DNA from: Candidatus Parabacteroides intestinigallinarum
Lineage (GTDB): Bacteria > Bacteroidota > Bacteroidia > Bacteroidales > Tannerellaceae
Direction: 5' to 3'
DNA: 37,513 nt
Assembly: GCA_019114945.1 (NCBI GenBank)
Contig: DXEN01000013.1
Span: forward strand, 1 to 37,513
Of the stretch, positions 25,262 through 35,814 are shown piece after piece; the first letter of the stretch is position 1; the number at the start of each line of letters is the position of its first letter. Position numbers and translations under genes: made by a program. Below the pieces are notes generated by a model. The model had not been told where the DNA came from. It saw only the letters and a program-made list of their open reading frames with translations, and did no database searches.

Positions 25262-25286
25262 ATTGTCCTTCGTTTCTCTCCGTACG

Positions 25287-25294
25287 CGAAGATA
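25287..25294 (-). promoter_or_regulatory. Promoter of the HAD phosphatase gene, -7 element
   Basis: TATCTTCG on the minus strand, 25 bases before the ATG at 25261. It lies just beyond the stop of the GNAT gene, so the phosphatase and anhydrase genes have their own start of transcription. Confidence 0.65.
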
Positions 25295-25305
25295 CGATTT
25301 ACGGA

Positions 25306-25896
25306 TTATTTCCCCAAATCTTCCTGGCCACTCCACTCGATGGAAGCGAGGTCGAAATACAATAAGCGCGTAGGTTCATTCTTATCCTCCTCGTTCAACG
25401 GTTCAAAACCGTTCTTGAAATAAAACGGAAGAGCCGCCGCATAAGCGTCCACTGTAAGAAAACGGCAACCGGTCTTATTATCGGATAGAAAATAGTACTT
25501 GATAAAGTTTATCAAGAACTGTCCTATGCGCAGTCCTTTCAATGAACTATCAACGCCTAAGCGGCATATTTTAACCGCAGGATAACTTTTCAACCGTTTC
25601 TCGTTGACAAACCGATGCCTTCGAAAACGATTAAACGCAGTCTTACAAGGGAAATCACTCAAGGATACACGATCGTTCGCCAAGCTAAAATAAGCGGCTA
25701 TTTGTTCATGATTTACATCACCTGGGGCCTCAAATACGTAACTTACAGACAGTAAAGACTTTCGGTACAAGCCCGAATCGTTCAAAATAAAATCGTTCAA
25801 ATCGGCATCACCGCAATCGAACGATTTTACTTGTTCATCTATTCCTAGCCTATGGATTATATAAGAAGAGAACGGTTCCCGCAAGCTGACTTTCAT
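25306..25896 (-). CDS. GNAT-family N-acetyltransferase, toxin-like
   Basis: A 196-residue acetyltransferase. It has the opening FDCGDADLNDFILND typical of the TacT/AtaT-like GNAT toxins that acetylate aminoacyl-tRNA. Next come a core strand with ICRLGVDSSLKGLRIGQFL (acetyl-CoA pyrophosphate-binding loop), the VDAYAAALPFYFKNGFEPL motif with the conserved Tyr, and a C-terminal strand. Its ATG overlaps the stop of a 59-residue gene (ATGA), the usual arrangement of a GNAT toxin and its antitoxin. Function as a toxin is inference from family and context. It could be an ordinary acetyltransferase with a small accessory protein. Confidence 0.85.
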   Translation of the reverse strand: MKVSLREPFSSYIIHRLGIDEQVKSFDCGDADLNDFILNDSGLYRKSLLSVSYVFEAPGDVNHEQIAAYFSLANDRVSLSDFPCKTAFNRFRRHRFVNEKRLKSYPAVKICRLGVDSSLKGLRIGQFLINFIKYYFLSDNKTGCRFLTVDAYAAALPFYFKNGFEPLNEEDKNEPTRLLYFDLASIEWSGQEDLGK

Positions 25897-26072
25897 ACGC
25901 TTCTTTTTCTGATTCGTTCACCTCGCTTGAGCATTTCCATACCCAATTTAAAATCAGCCAACATTTTTTCCCGTTCCTCCGGTGTAACCCTTGGCGGATT
26001 CTTCATACGCTCCTCGAAGCGTCGCGCGTCTTCCCCATAAAGTATCGGGGTTTCCTTAATCGGTCTTGCCAT
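25893..26072 (-). CDS. 59-residue antitoxin-like partner of the GNAT protein
   Basis: The frame starts at the ATG at 26072 (MARPIKETPILYGEDARRF) and stops at TGA 25893-25895, overlapping the GNAT start by four bases. The protein is highly charged and helical (EERMKNPPRVTPEEREKM, KLGMEMLKRGERIRKRSV). There is no obvious ribbon-helix-helix N-terminus of the DUF1778 type usually paired with GNAT toxins, so it would be a different antitoxin class. I recall similar short proteins beginning with the same PIKETPIL motif next to GNAT genes in Bacteroidales, but could not search. A promoter -7 element (TATTTTTG, 26112-26105) lies 32 bases upstream. Confidence 0.8.
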   Translation of the reverse strand: MARPIKETPILYGEDARRFEERMKNPPRVTPEEREKMLADFKLGMEMLKRGERIRKRSV

Positions 26073-26104
26073 AGTTAATTATTTTTCTTGTTTTGATTAC
26101 AAGG

Positions 26105-26112
26105 CAAAAATA
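26105..26112 (-). promoter_or_regulatory. Promoter of the GNAT operon, -7 element
   Basis: TATTTTTG on the minus strand matches TAnnTTTG. The -33 region is A/T-rich without a clear TTTG. Confidence 0.5.
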
Positions 26113-26212
26113 CACATTTATTTTTTTATTCGCCCTTATCAAGCCCTTTTATTTCCAAAAATCCGAATCTTACACCCCATTTACCTTCTCTTTAAACGCT
26201 TTTTCGCATAAA

Positions 26213-26262
26213 CAAAAATAGGAGAGAAACAAGCCCCAGCGGACCGTCTCTCTCCTATTTAT
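26213..26262 (-). terminator. Intrinsic terminator after nifJ/por
   Basis: ATAGGAGAGA (26218-26227) and TCTCTCCTAT (26249-26258) form a perfect 10-bp stem. On the minus strand the stem is followed by TTTTTG. It lies just past the stop of the oxidoreductase gene. Confidence 0.85.
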
Positions 26263-26283
26263 CTATCGTATCTTAGGCTTGTA

Positions 26284-29835
<3,552 letters not shown>

Positions 29836-29902
29836 AGACCTATAAACTATTAGTATGTTTTAAGTTTCTAAATTCCTCACGTTATTTTTTGAGCCTCTTC
29901 CT

Positions 29903-31081
29903 CTAATAGAGGAAACCGAACAACCAAAGCGGGATCATGTTCCCGTCGCCCACCTCGGTCTTGTCCACGGCGTAATACAAGTCCGGATTGCTCCGCGCCC
30001 GCGTATTCTCCTCCACGCGGAAGGGATAACGCCCGTTCACCAGGAAATGCGCGTTGCGCCCGCCATCGCTCACCTTGTTGTCTTTCAACAACTGATTGTA
30101 AAAGAACGACTCGCGCACGGCTTGCGCGTTCACCTCCATCGGACGGATGGGATACATCAGGTTCGAGTTGTACATATATACCTTCGCGGGTTTCTTCGGG
30201 AACGATTCCCCCAGCGGGTACAACATATTCATCAAACGCGCGTCCGCCAGGTACTTGATGTAATTCATCACCGTAGCCCGCGAGGTGGCGATATCCTTGC
30301 TCAGCTGGCTCACGTTGGGCGAGCACGGCGCGCTGGTCGCGAGGATATAGAGCAACTTGCGGAGCTTCGGCAGGTAGCTCTGCTCGATCTGCTTGATGTA
30401 CAGCACGTCCACCTCCAGCATCATGTTCATGGTCTTCAGCAGGTTCTCGGAGAAGTTGCGCTTCTCCAGGAAGAACGGGTAGAAACCATGATGCAGGTAA
30501 TCCTGGAAATACGCCATCGGCCTCACCTCCGCGCAAATCTCGCGGGCGATCTCCCGGTGGCGCTCCAGCACCTCGTCGAGCGCGTAGGCCGGGAAATGGT
30601 GCCCCGACATCAAGTTCAAGTACTCGCGGAACGAGAACCCCCGCAGGTTGTACGACACCACTTTCCCCGACAGGTCCGGGTTCTCCTCCTTCAGGCGCAT
30701 CACGGACGAGCCCGAGAAGACGATCCGCAAGTCCTCGAAATGGTCGTAGCAATAGCGCAACTCGCGCGACCAATCGGAGTACTTGAATACCTGGTCGATC
30801 AACAACACCTTTCCGCCCTTGGCCCGGAACTCGGCGGCGAAATCCACCAGCGTGCGCTCCGTGAAATAGAAATGATTCAGGTTGACATACAAGCACTCCT
30901 TGTTGTCGGCGCCAAAACGCTCGCGGGCGTAATCCAGCAAGAAAGTAGTCTTCCCCACCCCCCGGGAACCTTTGATGCCTATCAGCCGGTCGTTCCAATC
31001 GATCTCATCCATCAATCCCCGCCGCACCGGGGCGTACAGATGCTCTACCAGATACTTATGTGTCTTAAAAAACGCGTCCAC
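29903..31081 (-). CDS. AAA ATPase of the DUF4143 type
   Basis: A 392-residue P-loop ATPase of the family with an AAA_14 domain followed by DUF4143, often annotated only as ATP-binding protein. Walker A is GSRGVGKTT (38-46). Walker B is KVLLIDQV with D96, but the residue after it is Gln97, where the family usually has Glu. The DUF4143 part spans about residues 190-390. The start is a GTG at 31081. It is accepted because the N-terminus MDAFFKTHKYLVEHLYAPVR matches the family and GAAGGA lies just before it. The cellular role is unknown. It is separated from nifJ by 67 bp and may be co-transcribed with it. AATTGACAATT repeats lie upstream. Confidence 0.85.
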   Translation of the reverse strand: MDAFFKTHKYLVEHLYAPVRRGLMDEIDWNDRLIGIKGSRGVGKTTFLLDYARERFGADNKECLYVNLNHFYFTERTLVDFAAEFRAKGGKVLLIDQVFKYSDWSRELRYCYDHFEDLRIVFSGSSVMRLKEENPDLSGKVVSYNLRGFSFREYLNLMSGHHFPAYALDEVLERHREIAREICAEVRPMAYFQDYLHHGFYPFFLEKRNFSENLLKTMNMMLEVDVLYIKQIEQSYLPKLRKLLYILATSAPCSPNVSQLSKDIATSRATVMNYIKYLADARLMNMLYPLGESFPKKPAKVYMYNSNLMYPIRPMEVNAQAVRESFFYNQLLKDNKVSDGGRNAHFLVNGRYPFRVEENTRARSNPDLYYAVDKTEVGDGNMIPLWLFGFLY

Positions 31082-31089
31082 TTTCCTTC

Positions 31090-31334
31090 AATTGACAATT
31101 GGCAACGAACAATTGACAATTATTGATTTACCGGGACAAATATACGCGTTTTTTCCCAAATTGCCATATCGAGATTGCAAAAACACGTATTATTTCAGAT
31201 TTCAGATTTATGATTTATGATTTATAATTTATGATTCATAATTTATTTCATAGCTTGTAACTCATAACTCGTAAATCATAAATGGAAAATCATAAATGGA
31301 AAATCATAAATGGAAAATCATAAATCATAAATCT
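31090..31334. repeat. A/T-rich repeats between the AAA ATPase and ilvE
   Basis: The gap holds two AATTGACAATT copies (31090-31122), an inverted repeat with a perfect 20-bp stem (AGATTTATGATTTATGATTT at 31204-31223 and its complement at 31315-31334), and three tandem copies of AAAATCATAAATGG between about 31270 and 31315. The right arm starts four bases after the ilvE stop codon on the minus strand, so the structure forms the 3' end of the ilvE message. It has no strong T-run, so whether it terminates is unclear. No gene is visible here. Confidence 0.75.
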
Positions 31335-31338
31335 AAAC

Positions 31339-32358
31339 TCACTCAATAACCGTCACCCACCCGTACGTGTCGGGCTCGTCGCCATACTGGATCGCGCGGA
31401 GCTTGTGATAGAGCTTCTCGCACACCGGTCCCGGCTTGCCGTCCTTGGCGATGACGTACGACTTGTTCTCGTCCAGGTCGTCGATCTGGGAGATCGGGGC
31501 GATCACGGCGGCGGTACCGCACTCGGCGGCCTCGTCGAACGTGGCGATCTCCTCCAGCGGGATCGGGCGGCGCTCCACCTTCAGGCCCATATCCTCCGCC
31601 AGCTGTTGCAGGCTCTTGTTCGTGATGGAGGGCAGGATGGAGTGAGACATCGGGGTGATGTAGCTATCGCCGCGCACGCCGAAGAAGTTGGCCGGGCCGC
31701 ACTCGTCGAGGTATTTCTTCTCCTTCGGGTCCAGATAGAGCACGGCGGCGTAGCCTTTCTCGTGCGCGATCTCGCCCGCCACGAGGCTGGCGGCGTAATT
31801 ACCACCCACCTTGATGGTACCCGTGCCGTTGGGCGCCGCGCGGTCGTACTCGCGCAGGATGCACACCTTCGAGGGCTGGAAACCGCCCTTGAAATAAGGC
31901 CCTACCGGCGTGACGAACACCACGAACATATACTCCGGGGCGGGCTTCACGCCCACCTGCGCGCCCAGGCCGAGCAACAACGGGCGGATATACAACGCGG
32001 CCCCGCTCTCGTAAGGCGGCACGAAACGCTCGTTCAAGCGAACGACTTTCCGGACGGCCTCCTCGAACATCTCCACCGGAAGCTCGGCCATCTTGATGCC
32101 CCGGCTGGACGATTGCATACGCCGCGCGTTCTCGTCCATGCGGAACACGCGGATCTTGCCGTCCTTGCCCCGGAAGGCCTTCAGCCCCTCGAACGCCTCC
32201 TGCCCGTAGTGCAGGCACGTGGCCGCCATGTGGATATTGATAATCTCGGACGAGCAAACCTCCAGCTCGCCCCATTTACCGTCGCGGTAATAACACCGCA
32301 CGTTGTAGTCTGTCTTGACATAGCCGAAGCCCAGCTCCGACCAATTCAAATTTTCCAT
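31339..32358 (-). CDS. ilvE: Branched-chain amino acid aminotransferase
   Basis: IlvE transfers the amino group between glutamate and the keto acids of leucine, isoleucine and valine, using pyridoxal phosphate. The 339-residue protein is a fold-type IV aminotransferase of the larger bacterial and eukaryotic type. Readable features are YGQEAFEGLKAFRGKDG near the N-terminus, RPLLLGLGAQVGVKPAPEY, the PLP lysine K183 in TIKVGGNYAAS, and LDECGPANFFGV, a Glu-containing loop of the cofactor site. The C-terminus GWVTVIE is common in Bacteroidetes homologues. A -7 element (TATATTCG, 32411-32404) lies 45 bases upstream. A large palindromic structure is further upstream at 32511-32685. Confidence 0.96.
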   Translation of the reverse strand: MENLNWSELGFGYVKTDYNVRCYYRDGKWGELEVCSSEIINIHMAATCLHYGQEAFEGLKAFRGKDGKIRVFRMDENARRMQSSSRGIKMAELPVEMFEEAVRKVVRLNERFVPPYESGAALYIRPLLLGLGAQVGVKPAPEYMFVVFVTPVGPYFKGGFQPSKVCILREYDRAAPNGTGTIKVGGNYAASLVAGEIAHEKGYAAVLYLDPKEKKYLDECGPANFFGVRGDSYITPMSHSILPSITNKSLQQLAEDMGLKVERRPIPLEEIATFDEAAECGTAAVIAPISQIDDLDENKSYVIAKDGKPGPVCEKLYHKLRAIQYGDEPDTYGWVTVIE

Positions 32359-32403
32359 ATCTTTATAGTTTACAATAATGAATCCATTCTTTATAACTAC
32401 CCG

Positions 32404-32411
32404 CGAATATA
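32404..32411 (-). promoter_or_regulatory. ilvE promoter, -7 element
   Basis: TATATTCG on the minus strand, 45 bases before the ATG at 32358. A second, more distal candidate, TATTTTTG (32567-32560), lies inside the inverted-repeat structure. Confidence 0.5.
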
Positions 32412-32510
32412 CGAATATTTATGATTTACGCGCCCGGATCGGCTCGAATCTGGAAGCAAGAAAAGGCATTTATTCATTTCGTAACTCTAAGATAACATCC
32501 CTAACAATCT

Positions 32511-32685
32511 AACAGTTCTAACAGTATAACAGATTTAATTTTTGATTTTATATACGCGACAAAAATACCAATAGTATATTTATTATATATATAATATATA
32601 TATTATATATATAATAAAATTTTCAGCCGGATGCTAATGAACTGTATTTATTAAACTGTTATACTGTTATACTGTTAGAACTGTT
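32511..32685. repeat. Concentric inverted repeats with a 40-bp AT palindrome
   Basis: The arms at 32511-32532 and 32664-32685 are perfect 22-bp reverse complements, made of TAACAG/CTGTTA units repeated every 8-9 bp. Their midpoint is 32598. A perfect 40-bp palindrome of alternating A/T sequence (32579-32618) has the same midpoint. The 668-bp gap from 32359 to 33026 also holds the ilvE promoter (32404-32411) and a short interspersed repeat (32971-33017). Apart from those I see no gene in it. A plus-strand frame starting at 32792 crosses the repeat and is not convincing. Confidence 0.85.
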
Positions 32686-32970
32686 ATATGGCAATTCTTT
32701 ACAAAATCAGTCTTCGCGGAAAAACACCGCTTCATCGACCGCGTAATATAGTTTCGCGCGCCGCGAACCCGCGTTTTCCGGGCAGCCGAATATGAGAACA
32801 AAATTTTACATACCGTTAACGAAATTTTACACCTTAGCGATACCCTATTTTTGGCGGGTTGGAAAAGAGGGGGTATCTTTGCGTCGAGACAAGGATGGAA
32901 GAGAGAGGGCGGGCGCCCATCGTTGTCCGGACGCGTTCCTTGAAATGATGAACAAACTTATACGAAAAAA

Positions 32971-33017
32971 GAGGGTGTGTCGAAATTTGGTATTGGCACG
33001 CAATTTGACACACCCTC
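32971..33017. repeat. Interspersed repeat, copy D (short hairpin form)
   Basis: GAGGGTGTGTCGAAATT and AATTTGACACACCCTC form a 16-bp stem with one bulged G around the loop TGGTATTGGCACGC. Compared with copies A and C it lacks the whole central segment. On the minus strand it starts 10 bases after the stop of the 38-residue gene and is followed by six T residues (32970-32965), so it is a complete intrinsic terminator. Confidence 0.85.
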
Positions 33018-33026
33018 CCTTAAGAC

Positions 33027-33143
33027 TTACTTACCCGTTTTCTTCTTCACGCTCTTCAAGGGCACCTCGTGATCCTCCTCCATGTAAGAGGGACCGTGTT
33101 TCTTTCCGGGTTTCTTTGGTTTCTTATTGCCAGCGGCTCCCAT
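33027..33143 (-). CDS. Small basic protein of unknown function, 38 residues
   Basis: The frame runs from the ATG at 33143 to TAA at 33027-33029. The protein is lysine-rich at both ends (MGAAGNKKPKKPGKKHGPSY and LKSVKKKTGK) with a short acidic middle (MEEDHEVP). It is preceded by AAGGAGATATACT, the best ribosome binding site in the window, which settles the start. A promoter -7 element (TATCTTCG, 33195-33188) lies upstream and repeat copy D acts as terminator. I think similar short proteins occur in other Bacteroidales but cannot confirm it. The composition would suit nucleic acid or ribosome binding; that is a guess. Confidence 0.8.
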   Translation of the reverse strand: MGAAGNKKPKKPGKKHGPSYMEEDHEVPLKSVKKKTGK

Positions 33144-33187
33144 AGTATATCTCCTTTTTATGATTAATAGATCTCGTATATCAGCCG

Positions 33188-33195
33188 CGAAGATA
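33188..33195 (-). promoter_or_regulatory. Promoter of the 38-residue gene, -7 element
   Basis: TATCTTCG on the minus strand, 44 bases before the ATG at 33143. The -33 box is weak. Confidence 0.55.
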
Positions 33196-33232
33196 ATACC
33201 AAAACGGGTCTCGGTGAGCGTTAAAATTTCAA

Positions 33233-33321
33233 ATTTATGATTTATGATTTATGATTTCAACTCAAATTCGCGATGCCTGACTTCAGAAATTACAATCGCG
33301 ATAAATCATAAATCATAAATC
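33233..33321. repeat. Inverted repeat directly after the holB stop codon
   Basis: ATTTATGATTTATGATTTAT (33233-33252) and its complement at 33301-33320 form a perfect 20-bp stem around a 48-base loop. On the minus strand the first arm begins at once after the holB TGA. The same sequence lies four bases after the ilvE stop (31315-31334 with 31204-31223). Confidence 0.8.
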
Positions 33322-34446
33322 TCATCGCCGTATCAGCGCCGTGACGCGGAGCGCCAGGTCGAAGAACACCATCTTGGCGTTGACGTTCCGCTCGATATGA
33401 TTCTCCGCCTTCGCCAGCTCCTCCATCAAGTCGATCACGTTGCGCTCGTTGACGAAGGGCGAGAACTTCACCGAGAAACCCGCCTCGTCCGGATTCATGT
33501 AAGTAAGCTCCGGCGCGTGGAAACGATACATGAAATTCTCGCGGATCAAGCGTTGGCAATAGGCGAGGAAGTTCTTCTGCCGCTCGCGCCCGATGCCCGC
33601 CATCGCCTCCGCCATCTCTTTCATCCCTTTCACGTTTCGCGCCCACGAGTTCCGCATCATCGCCATGAACTGTTCCAGGAAGAAACGTCGCTCCTCCCCG
33701 AGGCTGATCGTCTCCATAGCCCGCGGGAAACTCCCCCGGGCGAGGTGCGCCACGTAAGGAGCGTCGTCCGCCGAGAGCCCGAAACGCTCCGTCAAGGCAC
33801 GCGTCATATCCTCCGTCGCGATGGGCGGGACGGGCATCCGCTGCGCCCGCGACAGGATGGTGCCCAGCACCTCGTCGGGCCGCTCGGACACCATCAGGAT
33901 GGCCGTGCGGGGAGGCGGCTCCTCGATGATCTTCAATAGCTTATTGGCGCACGTGGGATGCAGCTTCTCGGGCAGCCATACCAGCAGCACCCGGTATTCC
34001 GCCTCGTAGATACGCAGGCTCAGCTTATGGATGATCTCGTCGCTCTCCTTGGAATAAATCAGGGCCTGCGAGTTGCCCGCCTCGATATAGTCGAGCCAAT
34101 CGTCGAGGCTGAAATAAGGGCGGTCCTTCAGGAAGCCGCGCCACTCGGGCAGGTAATCGTCGCACACCTCCTTCTTCTTCTCCTTCTTGGCCACGATGGG
34201 GAACACGAAGTGCAGGTCGGGATGCGCCAGCCCGTCGTACTTGAGGCACGAGGGGCAACGGCCGCAAGCGTCGGTATCCGAGCGGTCCGCGCAATTGAGG
34301 TAACGAGCGTAGGCCAACGCCAGCGCGAAGGCGCCCGCCCCGCCCCGCTCCGTGAACAGGCGCGCGTGCGGCACGACCCCCGCCCGGGCCGATCGCCTAA
34401 GGCGCTCCTTCACCTCCTCCTGTCCGATGATATCCTTAAAGTACAT
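33322..34446 (-). CDS. holB: DNA polymerase III delta' subunit
   Basis: This 374-residue clamp-loader subunit belongs to the AAA+ family. The N-terminus MYFKDIIGQEEVKERLRRSA is typical. The P-loop is degenerate (TERGGAGAFALALAYAR, without the Lys), as expected for delta', which does not hydrolyse ATP. A four-Cys zinc module follows (CADRSDTDACGRCPSC), and the sensor region is TCANKLLKIIEEPP. I use the ATG at 34446. The frame extends to a TTG at 34452, which would overlap the metF stop. The ATG is two bases after that stop, so translation is probably coupled to metF. The inverted repeat at 33233-33321 follows the stop. Confidence 0.92.
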   Translation of the reverse strand: MYFKDIIGQEEVKERLRRSARAGVVPHARLFTERGGAGAFALALAYARYLNCADRSDTDACGRCPSCLKYDGLAHPDLHFVFPIVAKKEKKKEVCDDYLPEWRGFLKDRPYFSLDDWLDYIEAGNSQALIYSKESDEIIHKLSLRIYEAEYRVLLVWLPEKLHPTCANKLLKIIEEPPPRTAILMVSERPDEVLGTILSRAQRMPVPPIATEDMTRALTERFGLSADDAPYVAHLARGSFPRAMETISLGEERRFFLEQFMAMMRNSWARNVKGMKEMAEAMAGIGRERQKNFLAYCQRLIRENFMYRFHAPELTYMNPDEAGFSVKFSPFVNERNVIDLMEELAKAENHIERNVNAKMVFFDLALRVTALIRR

Positions 34447-34448
34447 CG

Positions 34449-35408
34449 TCAATAAATCTCCCTCGCTACCCGATAGACGCTATCGGAGGCCATCATGGTA
34501 TAGAAATGCAGGCTGGGCACGCCGTGGGCGATCAGATCCTTGCATTGCTGGATGCACCATTCCACGCCGACCTCCCTCACCTCGGCGTCGTCCGCGCACT
34601 TCCGCAACTCGCGGGCGAACGGCTCCGGGATCTCCGCGCGGAACACCTTCGGGAGGACGGTCAGCTGGCTCTTGAACACCACCGGCTTGATGCCCGGGAT
34701 GATCGGCACCGTGATGCCCTCCGCCCGGCAACGCTCCACGAAAGCGTAATATTTCTCGTTGTCGAAAAACATCTGCGTCACCAGGTACTCCGCGCCGTTC
34801 CTTACCTTCTCTTTCAGGTAATACATATCCGACTCCATGTTGGGCGCCTCCTCGTGCTTCTCCGGATAGCAGGCCATGCCATACGAGAAAGGCGTCTCGA
34901 TGCCCTCGACGCGGGAACCGTCCAAGGCGATCCCCTCGTTGAATCGGTTCACCTGCTCCTGCAAGTCGGTGGCGTGCTCGTGATACAGGCCGGAATCCTG
35001 CTGGGCGGCCTCCAGCGTCTTGACATCGCCCCGGAGCAAAAGCAAATTGTTCACCCCGAGGAAATTCAAGTCGATCAAGGCGTACTCCGTCTCGTCCTTC
35101 GTGAAGCCCTTGCAGATGATATGCGGCACGGCGGGTATCTTGTACCTGTTCTGGATGGCCGAGGCGATCGCCACCGAGCCGGGCCGCTTGCGGATATTCA
35201 CCTTCTGGAAGCTCCCATCGGGCAAGGTCTTGTAAATAAACTCGCTATGATGGGAAGTGATATTGATATACTTGGGATCGAACTCCCGCAATTTATCGAT
35301 CACGTTGTACACCTTCTGGATGCTATTGCCCTTCAGCGGGGGCAATATCTCGAACGAGAAAGCGGTACTCCGGCTGTTCTTGATCAAGTCGCTGACTTTC
35401 GTACTCAT
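34449..35408 (-). CDS. metF: Methylenetetrahydrofolate reductase
   Basis: MetF reduces 5,10-methylenetetrahydrofolate to the 5-methyl form used in methionine synthesis. The 319-residue protein is a TIM barrel with the flavin-binding family pattern: the catalytic Glu in TAFSFEILPPLKG, then YINITSHHSE, PHIICKGFTKDETEYAL, NLLLLRGDV, the FSYGMACYPEKHEEAPNM loop, ITQ-like YLVTQMFFDNEKY and PIIPGIKPV. It is upstream of holB, with which it forms a two-gene operon of unrelated functions. The promoter is not clear; the region before the ATG at 35408 has only a poor -7 candidate near 35430. Confidence 0.96.
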   Translation of the reverse strand: MSTKVSDLIKNSRSTAFSFEILPPLKGNSIQKVYNVIDKLREFDPKYINITSHHSEFIYKTLPDGSFQKVNIRKRPGSVAIASAIQNRYKIPAVPHIICKGFTKDETEYALIDLNFLGVNNLLLLRGDVKTLEAAQQDSGLYHEHATDLQEQVNRFNEGIALDGSRVEGIETPFSYGMACYPEKHEEAPNMESDMYYLKEKVRNGAEYLVTQMFFDNEKYYAFVERCRAEGITVPIIPGIKPVVFKSQLTVLPKVFRAEIPEPFARELRKCADDAEVREVGVEWCIQQCKDLIAHGVPSLHFYTMMASDSVYRVAREIY

Positions 35409-35814
35409 ATTTTTTATCTATTTTACAAAATTCAAGGCTGGCACGGCTCGCGCGCGTCTACCATACCGCAAAGAAGCGAATAATTTTCTTTCCAAGCAAT
35501 CAAAGCGCGTTTTTTCTTCTTCCCTTTCCGCCTGTATCCCGCCCTGTCGCGGCTCTCGCCATCCCCGCCGGAAGGGGCGCGGGCCGAACTCGCTCATAAT
35601 CAAAGTCCATCCGACTTTTCCACGCGGGAGCGACTTTTCCATTGATATATTTTTTCGAAATCGTGTCCTATTTATTATAAGCAAAACGCTTGTTTTATTG
35701 ATTTTTTCTATACTTTTACGCCCGTTTAGCGAATGTTCCTAACTTTTAGAAGCGAAAAAACATCAATTTGTTAATACACCATGAAATAACTATTTTAAAA
35801 AAGCAGTGTGGAAT
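35409..35814. other. Divergent intergenic region between metF and the SusC-like gene
   Basis: About 406 bp without a convincing gene. The part near metF is G/C-rich (about 35520-35640) and has a direct repeat CGACTTTTCCA at 35612-35622 and 35631-35641. An 88-residue minus-strand frame covers it but has no supporting features and odd composition. The part near the SusC-like gene is A/T-rich. It holds a promoter candidate: TTG at 35690-35692, 18 bp, then TACTTTTA at 35711-35718. That would give a leader of roughly 90 bases. Confidence 0.5.

Noticed and set aside
32792-33145. A 117-codon plus-strand frame
   Set aside because: It crosses repeat copy D and runs antisense to the well-supported 38-residue gene; there is no ribosome binding site.
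35418-35684. An 88-codon minus-strand frame upstream of metF
   Set aside because: No promoter or ribosome binding site, unusual composition, and it lies in a patch that looks like an intergenic repeat.
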